This document shows positions 16,801-25,136 of a stretch of DNA of 64,000 nucleotides, piece after piece. Source of the stretch: Jeotgalibacillus alimentarius (GTDB lineage Bacteria; Bacillota; Bacilli; Bacillales; Jeotgalibacillaceae); the NCBI RefSeq assembly GCF_000829445.1, contig NZ_JXRQ01000008.1:248001-312000 (forward strand). Reading direction: 5' to 3'. Both the position numbers and the translations under genes were made by a program. The notes below the pieces were generated by a model. The model was not told the origin of the DNA, did not search any database, and was given only the letters and a program-made list of their open reading frames with translations. Within the stretch, counting starts at the first letter, position 1. Each line of letters opens with the position of its first letter.

Positions 16801-16832
16801 TACAGTCGTTTATGATTGAACGGCTGTTTTGA
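16801..16832 (+). terminator. Terminator
   Basis: ACAGtCGTT / AACGgCTGT stem with TTTTGAT tail after the nucleotidyltransferase gene. Confidence 0.7.
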
Positions 16833-16962
16833 TATAGCATGATCTCTTCTGATCGTTGTATGCAATTTCTATCTCCGTAACTCCCAATGATACGGTGTGA
16901 AGCGACCAAACCCTCATCACAGAAAGGTGTTTTCTATGAAGCGGTTTAGCACAATTTCCGCT

Positions 16963-17247
16963 TTATGGACTCTGAAAAGCAAATGCTCCTACAAAAGTAA
17001 ATATAATGCTAAAAAGAAGCAATATAGTGCTTAAAACCAGCAACAATGCTTTATACTTCATTTTTTTAGACATAATGGCAAGCACGAAAGCTACTGTACT
17101 ATAAAGTATTAAAAATAAAAACGTTACAGGACCAAGGTAACCGAAGGACAAGATTTTCGCAACGACTTGCTCGTTAAGAATTGATCCTAATAACAAAGTT
17201 CCGATTACGATAAAAATGAGCGATAAAGCAGAATAAATGTTTTTCAT
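16963..17247 (-). CDS. Three-helix membrane protein (94 residues)
   Basis: ATG 17247 (M-K-N-I-Y-S) follows GGAGGAGTTTG, so the 14 upstream codons are excluded. Three hydrophobic helices with a KKMKYK turn between the second and third. No family recognised. Confidence 0.65.
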   Translation of the reverse strand: MKNIYSALSLIFIVIGTLLLGSILNEQVVAKILSFGYLGPVTFLFLILYSTVAFVLAIMSKKMKYKALLLVLSTILLLFSIIFTFVGAFAFQSP

Positions 17248-17350
17248 CAAACTCCTCCAGTGTTTTCTAGTATTTTGAATGACTAACAATTATGAGGCGT
17301 ATGTCTCTATCTCATTTCAAACCGTGAAGCGGTGTGAACAAAGGGCTGAA

Positions 17351-17638
17351 TTAAAAAACACTATTAATCGTAATTTTATTTTGCAGTAGCAATTCAGATA
17401 AAGGAATGTCATCGATTTTTGCTGAGGCCAAAAAAGACAGATCACTCACACTGAAATAGTCACTTAACTGAAGCTCGCCCACCCATAATGCTCTGCCCTC
17501 TGCATAATGAGAGATAAAATATGTTGCTCCCTGATAGTCGAATTCAATCTCTCTTCCCTGTTTCAAATAAAACAAAAATTGATCATAGCTAATCCTTGAC
17601 CCTGCAGGCAGGTCCTCGAAGTCTTGTTCTCTGTACAT
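17351..17638 (-). CDS. Small soluble protein (95 residues), unknown
   Basis: GGGGGAAATGTC precedes ATG 17638. Mixed alpha/beta composition, a DYQGATYFISHY strand and a LSELLLQNK helix, with no signal or membrane segment. Orphan gene with a plausible start; no named family. Confidence 0.6.
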   Translation of the reverse strand: MYREQDFEDLPAGSRISYDQFLFYLKQGREIEFDYQGATYFISHYAEGRALWVGELQLSDYFSVSDLSFLASAKIDDIPLSELLLQNKITINSVF

Positions 17639-17768
17639 GACATTTCCCCCTAATCTCCAATGATGATAAACACAATTTCCATTTAACCCCTCAAATGCAA
17701 AAGGTTTTCAGTTATAATAGTAAGAATAGTATGACATATTTTCGGGAGAAAAAGAAAAGGGGATTCAT

Positions 17769-18420
17769 ATGTATATAGATATGTTCGAGAAGATTGTTGA
17801 TGTGATGCACCATGACTATTCCGGGTTTCTTGATAAAAAAGGATGGGACCAGCCTGAATTATTCAGAAAGAAGGTAGAGGCACTTGACCCTTCTGCTTCG
17901 GCGTCACGTGCTGCCTTTACAGCCATTGTGAAGGATTATTTACTCGATTTCAGAGATAAGCACGTTTCATTTACTGTGGCTGATCAGAATGGAAGTCCCG
18001 CTGAGTGGGCTGGTTTTCGAGTGAGAAGATATCGGGATTTCCTGTACATCACCGAGTCTGAGGATACGCGTTTTCAATCAGGGGATAAAATCATTTCAGT
18101 AGATAGGGAACGCATTCCTGAGGCAGCTGATACATATGCAAGGCAGCTTTATCAGGAAAAAGTGGCGCGGCAGGACTGGAATCCGGTTATGCTTTTGGCT
18201 GGAGAAATAGAAGTGGAACATAGATCAGGGGAACGGGCAGTTTATGAGATACATAGAAAGAAAAACCGGTGTATACGCCTGAATATTCCTCAAAAGAAAT
18301 TGAGCCTGGCATTCATCTGATTAAGCTGACTGATTTTGCGGATCCGGATGCTGTGTATCAACTGTTCAAAAAGCATGAAGAAGCCTATCAGTCTGCTAAG
18401 GCATTAATTTTTGATTATGA
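17769..18420 (+). pseudogene. S41-family (C-terminal processing type) peptidase, broken
   Basis: ATG 17769 reads an S41-like N-terminus (helical cap, DFRDKHVSF and a PDZ-like segment with FQSGDKIISVD) as far as about residue 165. At the A5 run (18264-18268) the frame shifts; one extra A would continue into KPVYTPEYSSKEIEPGIHL and then KALIFD. There the S41 core, which normally reads IFDxRGNxGG, stops and a different gene begins (18417). So the gene carries a frameshift and has lost its catalytic Ser/Lys domain. Confidence 0.65.
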
Positions 18421-18653
18421 AAATAAAATACCCGGTAATAGCGATTGGAATTGCGACTATACTGTCGTTTTTAGACTTCGTTGTAAATGTAGACGGCATC
18501 GTGACATACGTGGCTATGGCAGAGGTGGTTTTAGTTCTGTTATATGTATTAGACAAAATCAGTTTTTTGGAAAAAGAAATTTCTGCAAAACTAGGTATAC
18601 TGCTATTTTGTACTGTGCCTGTATTTTCTTTCTTAATCTATGTGATGAGATAA
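18417..18653 (+). CDS. Three-helix membrane protein (78 residues) at a fusion junction
   Basis: M-K-I-K-Y-P then three hydrophobic helices separated by NVDGIVTY and EKEISAK. There is no ribosome site in front of ATG 18417 or 18411, because the sequence upstream is the end of the broken S41 gene; the deletion probably removed its own promoter and leader. Expression doubtful. Confidence 0.45.
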   Translation: MKIKYPVIAIGIATILSFLDFVVNVDGIVTYVAMAEVVLVLLYVLDKISFLEKEISAKLGILLFCTVPVFSFLIYVMR

Positions 18654-18754
18654 AGAGTGCTTTCAAATCAATAAACAACCATATTCATTTTCTTCATACT
18701 AAAGTTACAAACAATGCTTACACTAATATAATCTCCTAATTATTTGTAATGAAT

Positions 18755-18780
18755 TTTAGGTTATGGTACTATAACCTAAA
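18755..18780. promoter_or_regulatory. Palindromic operator, 10-bp arms
   Basis: TTTAGGTTAT-ggtact-ATAACCTAAA is a perfect inverted repeat with a 6-base spacer, 24 bases before the RHH/DUF1413 gene. It contains TACTATAA, a likely -10 box, so binding would block transcription. Autoregulation by the adjacent RHH protein is the simplest inference. Confidence 0.6.
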
Positions 18781-18803
18781 CCTAAATAAAGGAGAGATAA
18801 ATT

Positions 18804-19172
18804 ATGACACCGATTATTAAAATTGATTTAACAGATGAAGAATATGAGAGATTGCAGGAGAAAGCATTCAGTGAAAAGTACCCTTCGATTAAAGAGTATA
18901 TATTCAAATTGCTGTTCAATGAATCACCAAGCTATGACTACGAAAAGCTCTTATGGCAAGTAAAAACTGGTATTGAAGATATGGAAACTGGTGAACGTTT
19001 TTTAATCAGTGATCTGATTAATGAAATGGTATGGACTAAGATTCCTTTGAATGTACGTAAAAACTTAGGGCGGATGGTTGTCTATTCAGTTAATAATGGA
19101 ACAGATTTTAAAAACATTGTTCCTGATGGGAAAGACTCTCAGGGTGTTCAATTGTATAAAAAGCTGGATTGA
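18804..19172 (+). CDS. Ribbon-helix-helix/DUF1413-like protein
   Basis: 122 residues. The N-terminus IIKIDLTDEEYERLQEKA and a following helix suit a ribbon-helix-helix strand and helix. The C-terminal half (LISDLINEMVWTKIPLNVRK, LGRMVVYSVN) resembles DUF1413. AAAGGAGAG precedes ATG 18804. With a perfect palindrome overlapping its -10 region it is probably a small autoregulated DNA-binding protein. Targets unknown. Confidence 0.65.
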   Translation: MTPIIKIDLTDEEYERLQEKAFSEKYPSIKEYIFKLLFNESPSYDYEKLLWQVKTGIEDMETGERFLISDLINEMVWTKIPLNVRKNLGRMVVYSVNNGTDFKNIVPDGKDSQGVQLYKKLD

Positions 19173-19226
19173 TAGCTGTAAAACAATTTTAGATTTAAAA
19201 ACAGCCGATTAAAAAGAACGGAGTGG

Positions 19227-19632
19227 ATGCTCTTGGATGAGCAGGCAGTCAGACTTTCTCTGTTAATAGGTACTGTCATCATATTCGTGATGATTTCAAT
19301 CTTTGTTAAGAAAAAGATGAGGATTTTTTTAGCGGGATTGATGGTTGTGTGTAGTTGCCTTCACGGTGAATGAATTAACACTGGATCAAAGAATCAGTGA
19401 AGCGTATACCGAATATGAACAACTGGTTGAGGAGCATCTGGACCGGACATACCCGGGAGAAGAATGGGAAATCACATACGATCGTACAGAACTGAGTGAA
19501 TTGTGGGGACATGAACTCTATGTTGTTTTTGAGAATGAACCAGATGTGACATACGCTTACACCATAGATGATGGAGAAGTCATACAGGCTTATGCGAGCA
19601 CAGAGGAATATTACGAGGACTACAAACATTAA
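19227..19632 (+). pseudogene. Small membrane-anchored protein, one-base frameshift
   Basis: ATG 19227 (after CGGAGTGG) reads a hydrophobic N-terminal helix and a second helix (FLAGLMV) to TGA 19371. The sequence continues in another frame from about 19345 as CVVAFTVNELTLDQR to 19632, an acidic extracytoplasmic domain. Removing one T from GGTT at 19343-19346 joins the frames smoothly (LMVCVVAFTVNEL). Intact it would be about 135 residues. No firm family. Confidence 0.5.
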
Positions 19633-19689
19633 CAATGATATCTAATGTACTCATGAACCATATCTTTTTACAGAGAGGAAGATCACACC

Positions 19690-20124
19690 ATGAAAGAAAC
19701 GCACTTTTCAATCCATATCCATGCTTCAAGAGAACGTGTCTGGAAGATTCTCTGGGATGATGAGACATTCCGGGATTGGGCTGATCTGATTGATGAAGGT
19801 ACGTATATGAAGGGTCTCCTGCAAGAAGGACAGACGGTCGAATTCATCTCCTCTGTAAACGGCTATGGTGTAACGAGTCTGGTAGAGAAACTGCGTCCTC
19901 ATGAGTATATATCATTCAGACATAGCACTGACACAAAAGAAACCGGACAGCAGGAACGGGAGCAGGAGTGGACTGGCGGTAGGGAGAGCTATACTCTTAC
20001 AGAAGAAAACGGTGGTACGCTTCTGGTTATAAAAACTGATATTCCAAAAGAACAGGAAGAGACGTTTGCGGTTAGGCTGCCGCAGGCACTGGAGCGGATT
20101 AAGGAGTTAGCGGAAGAAGAGTGA
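19690..20124 (+). CDS. SRPBCC (START-like) domain protein
   Basis: 144 residues, the usual length for a single SRPBCC/AHSA1-like fold: ETHFSIHIHASRERVWKIL (first strand and helix), FRDWADLIDEGTYMKG, LRPHEYISFRH and a long C-terminal helix (LPQALERIKELAEE). It forms a ligand cavity, so lipid or small-molecule binding is likely but unspecified. AGAGAGGAAG precedes ATG 19690. Confidence 0.75.
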   Translation: MKETHFSIHIHASRERVWKILWDDETFRDWADLIDEGTYMKGLLQEGQTVEFISSVNGYGVTSLVEKLRPHEYISFRHSTDTKETGQQEREQEWTGGRESYTLTEENGGTLLVIKTDIPKEQEETFAVRLPQALERIKELAEEE

Positions 20125-20173
20125 GCTTATTGTTATGAGCGATACAAAACTACATTTCTAAGGAGATGACTGT

Positions 20174-20704
20174 ATGAAGTTAGGTCTAAAAAGAAATGAA
20201 GTACGATTAGTGGATTACACGACGGAATGGAAAGAAGAGTTTGAGAGGGTCAAAAAAGACATAGCAGTACATACGCCTCTTGAAGGGAATCGTGTTGAAC
20301 ACATTGGGAGCACGGCGATTGAGGGCATGTCAGCAAAACCTATTTTAGATATCGCAGCAGGCGTGGATAATCTGCAGGATGTTGATGAAGCGATCATGAG
20401 CGGTTTTAAGGAGATCGGGTTTTTCCGGTTGAAAGTTGAGAGGCCCGGAGAGATTGTCTTTGCGAGATTCACTGATACAACCTATCAGGAAAAAACACAT
20501 TATATCCATCTGGTTGAATTTGAAGGTGAGCTTTGGAACAATTTAATTTTCTTCAGAGATTATCTGAATGGAAATGAGACGGCACGAAAACAGTATGAAG
20601 ATCTTAAATTAGACTACCTGAAGCATTCATCAGCAGGAATTACAGAATACACGGATCATAAAGAAGCGTTTGTTAAAGATGTTTTTAAAAAAAGAACGGT
20701 TTAA
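20174..20704 (+). CDS. GrpB family protein (UPF0157)
   Basis: 176 residues, full length for GrpB. VRLVDYTTEWKEEFERVK, VEHIGSTAIEGMSAKPILDI and THYIHLVEFEGELWNNLIFFRDYL are the family's conserved blocks. It has a nucleotidyltransferase-like fold; no established substrate (some copies are fused to dephospho-CoA kinase). AAGGAGATG precedes ATG 20174. A terminator follows. Confidence 0.85.
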   Translation: MKLGLKRNEVRLVDYTTEWKEEFERVKKDIAVHTPLEGNRVEHIGSTAIEGMSAKPILDIAAGVDNLQDVDEAIMSGFKEIGFFRLKVERPGEIVFARFTDTTYQEKTHYIHLVEFEGELWNNLIFFRDYLNGNETARKQYEDLKLDYLKHSSAGITEYTDHKEAFVKDVFKKRTV

Positions 20705-20708
20705 AAAT

Positions 20709-20772
20709 AACGGGCGCGTAACTGATCAGCCATTCGGTGATTGAATGACTGACCAGTTACGTGCCTGATTTT
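20709..20772 (+). terminator. Long hairpin terminator
   Basis: GGGCGCGTAACTG-tca... pairs with ...CAGTTACGTGCCT, with inner CAGCCATTC/GAATGACTG, and is followed by GATTTTTT. It ends the GrpB transcript. Confidence 0.75.
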
Positions 20773-20783
20773 TTACAAACTCA

Positions 20784-20811
20784 AAAACTTTTTAACACAC
20801 TACGTCGTCTA
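20784..20811 (+). promoter_or_regulatory. ECF-type promoter, probably autoregulatory
   Basis: AAAACTT (20784-20790), a 15-base spacer and CGTCTA (20806-20811), just upstream of the ECF sigma gene. The AAC and CGTC elements are the hallmark of ECF sigma promoters, which suggests that the sigma factor activates its own operon. Confidence 0.55.
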
Positions 20812-20834
20812 TTAATGTGAAAGGGGGCACTGAA

Positions 20835-21368
20835 GTGGATGAATGTATAGCAGAGGTGTTTGAAACGGAAGATAAAGCGGCGATGATTGATGAGATCATG
20901 AACCGATATGGGCAGGAGATTCTGCAGCTTGTGTATTCGTACGTACATAACAAAGAAATCGCTGAGGACCTGACTCAGGATATATTCGTGAAGTGTTATC
21001 AGTCTCTTCATACATACAAAGGGCATGCGAAGCTGCGCACATGGTTATGGAGAATTACGATTAACCATTGCAAAGACTACGTAAAAAGCTGGTATCACAA
21101 AAAGGTGATCATCACAGAAAAAGAAGCTGAATTCACAGGTGTCCGGAGTGACGATATAGAAGAGGCTGTGATTCGTAATGAAGAGGATCACGTGCTTGCT
21201 GCAGCGGTGATGAACTTACCGGTTCAATACCGTGAAGTGATCTACCTGTTTTACTTTGAGGAATTGCCCATTAAAGAGATTGGACAGTTAATTGACGTAA
21301 AAGAAAATACAGTGAAAACAAGACTCAGAAGGGCGAAGGAACTTTTGAGGGAAGGATTGGAGGAATAA
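20835..21368 (+). CDS. ECF-family RNA polymerase sigma factor
   Basis: About 177 residues with sigma-70 region 2 (DLTQDIFVKCYQSLHTYKG, LRTWLWRITINHCKDY) and region 4 (LPVQYREVIYLFYFEELPIKEIG, ENTVKTRLRRAKELLREGL). AAAGGGGG at 20820 points to GTG 20835; the frame is open from 20817. It heads a three-gene operon with a PadR-like protein (5-base gap) and a SEDS protein (8-base gap). No classical anti-sigma gene is present, so one of these partners may carry that role. Confidence 0.85.
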   Translation: MDECIAEVFETEDKAAMIDEIMNRYGQEILQLVYSYVHNKEIAEDLTQDIFVKCYQSLHTYKGHAKLRTWLWRITINHCKDYVKSWYHKKVIITEKEAEFTGVRSDDIEEAVIRNEEDHVLAAAVMNLPVQYREVIYLFYFEELPIKEIGQLIDVKENTVKTRLRRAKELLREGLEE

Positions 21369-21372
21369 CGAG

Positions 21373-21780
21373 ATGGAAGACCGGTTGAAAGGGCTGCGGA
21401 AATCTATGAAACAGACCACCTTTAGACAGATGGATTTTTCCGATCAGCTTCGTAAAAGGGTACATGAAAAAATCACCCAGTCTCATGAACGTGAAGAAGA
21501 TATTCTATTAGCGGTCTTACAGCTTCTGGGCAGCGAAAAGACGGGCTACGATTTGTCCCAGCTGCTGCGCGGGAGGGGCATCCAGTCTTTTGGGAGAAAT
21601 GAAGGTGCATTGTATACGCTGCTGCACCGCATGGAACAGGACCACTTGATCCATTCCGGCTGGGATCATGACGGCGCGAAATATTATCAGCTGACCAATA
21701 AAGGTAGGAAAGTGCTGCAAAAATCAGAGAAAGCTGCTGGTAAGAAACAATTTGGACTGAAAGAACTGACACAGGAGTGA
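21373..21780 (+). CDS. PadR-type winged-helix protein with extra N-terminal region
   Basis: 135 residues. The C-terminal 90 form a PadR wing (DILLAVLQLLGSEKTGYDLSQLL, NEGALYTLLHRMEQDHLI, YYQLTNKGRKVLQ). The first 35 (MKQTTFRQMDFSDQLRKRV) are unlike ordinary PadR proteins and resemble the short conserved segment at the N-terminus of some anti-sigma-like proteins, which would suit its place right after the ECF sigma gene. Probable regulator of the operon. That it modulates the sigma factor is inference. Confidence 0.75.
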   Translation: MEDRLKGLRKSMKQTTFRQMDFSDQLRKRVHEKITQSHEREEDILLAVLQLLGSEKTGYDLSQLLRGRGIQSFGRNEGALYTLLHRMEQDHLIHSGWDHDGAKYYQLTNKGRKVLQKSEKAAGKKQFGLKELTQE

Positions 21781-21787
21781 GAGGACA

Positions 21788-23053
21788 GTGAACAATAAAG
21801 GAGATCACTTTTTAAAAGAAGTCACCAATCATATTAAATCAAAGGAAGCCAGAGACTTTGTGACAGCAGAATTGACATTTCATCTGAAAAAGGCAAAGGG
21901 CTTCTGGCAGGAAAAAGGATTAAGTGATGACACAGCGGAAGAGAAGGCGGTCGAACAGATGGGCAGCCCCGTTAAGCTTGGACAGGAGCTGAATAAGCTG
22001 CATAAGCCTAAAGTGGACTGGATGCTGATTGTATTGCTCACAGCTTCAATGGGACTTGGTTTCTTACCGATAATCACACTGGATTATACAGAAGCTTTTC
22101 TAATGCAGAAGATCATCATTGTACTGCTTGGTGTTGCGGCAGCAGTTGGTATGATGCTGTTTGATTACCGGAGGATCGAGCGGTTTGGGTGGGTGTTTTA
22201 CATACTTGGCGCATGTCTTTTACTTACGATAAGATATTTTCCAACGACGATGATCAATGGACAGGCTTATTTGCAATTTGGAATCATTACACTTGAAAGC
22301 TTAATGGCACTCCCGTTCTTTTTTCTCGCCTGGGCATCTTTTCTAAACAATTCAAAAATGAAGATATGGCATCTCGCACTGTTGTTTATCTTCTCACTCT
22401 ATCTATTCTTTTCTATCCCGAACCTTTCAACTGCCTTGATCTATACAGTGATGGTGTTTGTGATGTTATGGTGGAGCCAATTCAGTAAGAAAACGGTGCT
22501 GTTGATGACGGCTGTTCCATTTGTATTAACTGCAGCATCAGGGGTGTTGTTCTTTTTGACAGCAGACGCATATCAAATGCAAAGGCTCCTTGGGTTTTTG
22601 AGCCCCGAAAAGTACGAAGATGGTGCAGGCTATCTATATCTTCGTCTGGAGGGGGCTTTCTCATCAGCGGGCTGGTTTGGTACGACCGGAGGTTTTGAGT
22701 TCATTCCATCTGGACACACTGACTATGTCTTTGCCACCATGACCTTCTACTATGGTTATGTATTAGCGGTTTTTCTTGTTTTGATATTCTCACTTTTCGC
22801 CGTGAGAATGATCATGATTTCCCGCCATATGAACAGTTCATTTGGCAAGCTGCTTCTCACGGGAAGTATGACGCTTTTCATTGTTCAGTTTGTCTATAAT
22901 ATCGCCATGATGCTTGGACTGCTGCCACTTACGTCAATCTCACTGCCTTTTATCAGCTACGGACTGATGCCAACGCTGTTTAATGCCTTTTTGATTGGGA
23001 TTGTATTAAGTGTGTACCGCCGTAAAAGTCTGATATCAGGGAGTTTTGCATAG
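21788..23053 (+). CDS. SEDS (FtsW/RodA/SpoVE) protein with permease-prefix N-terminus
   Basis: 421 residues. Residues 1-70 form a cytosolic helical prefix (EARDFVTAELTFHLKKAKGFW, EEKAVEQMGSPVKLGQELNKLH), followed by ten or so membrane helices. GWFGTTGG, HTDYVFATMTFYYG and LPLTSISLPFISYG are the SEDS signature blocks; the Asp in HTDYVFA matches the position of the essential RodA Asp. SEDS proteins polymerise lipid II glycan strands with a class B PBP. Cotranscription with an ECF sigma factor suggests a stress-inducible wall polymerase; no PBP is encoded nearby. Confidence 0.85.
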   Translation: MNNKGDHFLKEVTNHIKSKEARDFVTAELTFHLKKAKGFWQEKGLSDDTAEEKAVEQMGSPVKLGQELNKLHKPKVDWMLIVLLTASMGLGFLPIITLDYTEAFLMQKIIIVLLGVAAAVGMMLFDYRRIERFGWVFYILGACLLLTIRYFPTTMINGQAYLQFGIITLESLMALPFFFLAWASFLNNSKMKIWHLALLFIFSLYLFFSIPNLSTALIYTVMVFVMLWWSQFSKKTVLLMTAVPFVLTAASGVLFFLTADAYQMQRLLGFLSPEKYEDGAGYLYLRLEGAFSSAGWFGTTGGFEFIPSGHTDYVFATMTFYYGYVLAVFLVLIFSLFAVRMIMISRHMNSSFGKLLLTGSMTLFIVQFVYNIAMMLGLLPLTSISLPFISYGLMPTLFNAFLIGIVLSVYRRKSLISGSFA

Positions 23054-23072
23054 TTTCAAAATAGATGAGCTG

Positions 23073-23122
23073 GATCTGAAACGTAACGTATGAAGGAATA
23101 GTACGTTACGTTTTTTCAGATC
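23073..23122. terminator. Bidirectional terminator
   Basis: GATCTGAAACGTAACGTA pairs with TACGTTACGTTTTTTCAGATC around an 11-base loop, between convergent genes. The stem includes the last codons of the minus-strand gene at 23116. Confidence 0.8.
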
Positions 23123-23289
23123 AGAAGAAAAATAATCATACTGACAAATACATAGGACACGACTAGCGTTAACCCTATGCGTTTCACAAAGCTTTTTTCC
23201 CCATTACTTTGCTTGCTGTCTTTGTATAACCTGATCACACCATAGACGGCGACCAGGATTGCAACGACTGTCAGCAGGTTGTATCCCAT
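23116..23289 (-). CDS. Two-helix membrane protein (57 residues)
   Basis: ATG 23289 follows GAGGTGAAGCGG. Helix 1 (LLTVVAILVAVYGVIRLY), a KDSKQSNGEKS loop, helix 2 to the end. Paired with the 81-residue membrane protein 18 bases upstream. Unknown function. Confidence 0.6.
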   Translation of the reverse strand: MGYNLLTVVAILVAVYGVIRLYKDSKQSNGEKSFVKRIGLTLVVSYVFVSMIIFLLI

Positions 23290-23307
23290 CCGCTTCACCT
23301 CATTCTT

Positions 23308-23553
23308 TTACACATTAGCATAATAGTAATAGCCCAGACCCATGATCAGAAAAAAACTAAGCATGACTAAACTGTTTCCGATGATTAACAACAGGCTTTT
23401 TGATAAGACTGCAAAAACCAGCCCTATTGCTCCGAGAAGAGGTGCGATTAGGGTAAGGGGAGTGCCGAAATCGAATATAAAATTCGGTATCCAGACGCCC
23501 AGACCCAACAGGAGAAATAAAATAGAAAACTTAAGATAGTTATTGTGATTCAA
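23308..23553 (-). CDS. Three-helix membrane protein (81 residues)
   Basis: TTG 23553 after GAGATGATA. Hydrophobic helices at about residues 8-28, 33-50 and 54-77. Forms a two-gene unit with the gene at 23116. No known family. Confidence 0.6.
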   Translation of the reverse strand: MNHNNYLKFSILFLLLGLGVWIPNFIFDFGTPLTLIAPLLGAIGLVFAVLSKSLLLIIGNSLVMLSFFLIMGLGYYYYANV

Positions 23554-23652
23554 AATATCATCTCATTTCAATTATTTGTCTTCATTCTATATAATAATTT
23601 GTATGAATGATGTAATTTAAGCGTAAAAGCTTATGATGAAGAGGGTGATATA

Positions 23653-24507
23653 TTGAAATATTACGGTGAAACTGTGCGTGCGATCAGACTTTCAAAAAGC
23701 TACAGCCAGTTTGATGTAAGTAGTGGAGCGATGCATCAGGCAAGCTATTCAAAATTTGAGCTGGGCCGCATTGAGCTGACCCAACAAAAGTTTAAAAGAA
23801 TCCTGGATTCACTTGAGATGGATCTGGATGAATTTATGTATATTCATCATGACTATGATTTCCCTCCGCGGGAGAAAATCATCCATCTGTTCAACAGTCA
23901 GAAATTCATTGAAACTGAAGCACTGAATCAAATAGTGTCTCTGGCTGGAAACTATCTTAAAGCGCATGATGATCGGTACATTGAAGATCTGTATCATCTA
24001 TCCAAAGGGCTGATTCTCATTAAAAATGAGGGAAGTTTTGAACCGGCCACAGCCTATGCAGAAAAAGTATGGGAAAGACTCCAAAAAGCAGATACCTGGT
24101 ATTTGCATGACTTCAAACTGGTGGCGGTTATTTTGTTCTTGTTTCCTGTTAAAACTGCGATCTCCATTACCAGATTCGCACTGCAGCAGAGTAAAAAATA
24201 TGATAACTATCCTGATTATAGAAAGCGATTTATTCCATTCAAATTTAATCTGGTGATGTTACTGATGAAAGAAGAGATGCTTGAAGAAGCCAATGCTTTA
24301 AATGAAGAAACGCTCGAAGAATTAAGGAAAGAACATGCTTACAGGCAGCTTGCACTCAGTTATCAGAGAAAAGGAATGATCAATCGATTGATGAGAAAAT
24401 CGGATTCAGAAGATTTTATCCAAAAGGCGTCCGACATTGCGAGGGTGATGGATGATGAACAACTGATTAAACAATTGGATGAAGAAAGAAGTTTATTTAC
24501 TCAATGA
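23653..24507 (+). CDS. Rgg/GadR/MutR-like transcriptional regulator
   Basis: 284 residues: N-terminal HTH_XRE (YYGETVRAIRLSKSYSQFDVSSGAMHQASYSKFELGR) and a long all-helical C-terminal region of TPR-like hairpins, the Rgg layout. Rgg proteins sense short peptides or act as standalone regulators. TTG 23653 after AGAGGGTG. Its stop overlaps the next ATG (ATGA at 24504), so it is coupled to the immunity-like genes downstream. No signalling-peptide gene was seen nearby. Confidence 0.75.
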   Translation: MKYYGETVRAIRLSKSYSQFDVSSGAMHQASYSKFELGRIELTQQKFKRILDSLEMDLDEFMYIHHDYDFPPREKIIHLFNSQKFIETEALNQIVSLAGNYLKAHDDRYIEDLYHLSKGLILIKNEGSFEPATAYAEKVWERLQKADTWYLHDFKLVAVILFLFPVKTAISITRFALQQSKKYDNYPDYRKRFIPFKFNLVMLLMKEEMLEEANALNEETLEELRKEHAYRQLALSYQRKGMINRLMRKSDSEDFIQKASDIARVMDDEQLIKQLDEERSLFTQ

Positions 24508-25004
24508 ATAAGAGTAAGGAATATACTCAAGACAGGATACCTGTTGTGAGATCAACCGTAAAAGCTGGTGAAGCAATGAATAAGTTACATTTAAAATTTG
24601 AATTAGACCAAACATGCTATATAGAGCCAAAGCTGCTGAAGAAGAGAAATGGAAAACTCCTGGTTGATATTCAAGGCAGACTGGAAATTTTAGTGAATGG
24701 TCATGGTTTCTTCTCTGAGCCTTCTCTTGCCTTGCTTGAGTTTGGGATAGCTTTAAGGAAATGGGAACAGGAAAAGAATTTTAATTACTTTACGATTGAA
24801 CATGATGAAAGAGAAGGTCCGATTTTAGCCTTTATTAAACGGGAAGAAAATCAATGGTCTTTATTTTCAATCTGGCAGGATTACGAATTAGCTGAATCAC
24901 TAACTGATGATGTAATCAGTGGGGCTGTAGATTCATTTTTAAACAGGTTAGACAAAGCATTGATCAGCAATTACGGGATTAAAATTGATGATTTTATTAC
25001 ATAG
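24504..25004 (+). CDS. Immunity-protein-like protein (DUF7878-like), 166 residues
   Basis: Soluble alpha/beta protein with FFSEPSLALLEFGIALRKW and ILAFIKREENQWSLFSIWQDYEL, which resemble DUF7878 as I remember it. The start is either ATG 24504 (overlapping the regulator stop) or ATG 24576 (M-N-K-L-H-L), where similarity to the family would begin. First of three consecutive genes that look like polymorphic-toxin immunity proteins, with no toxin gene in the window. Confidence 0.55.
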   Translation: MNKSKEYTQDRIPVVRSTVKAGEAMNKLHLKFELDQTCYIEPKLLKKRNGKLLVDIQGRLEILVNGHGFFSEPSLALLEFGIALRKWEQEKNFNYFTIEHDEREGPILAFIKREENQWSLFSIWQDYELAESLTDDVISGAVDSFLNRLDKALISNYGIKIDDFIT

Positions 25005-25136
25005 ATATCATCTTTCTTTTTGATAACTGTCAGTGATGCATATTGAGTTGATAAAAGGAATGGCTTTCAAAAACTAAAATGTATATCTCCATTTATATGA
25101 GTAAACAGGAGACAGCGCAGCAGGAGACGAATAAAA

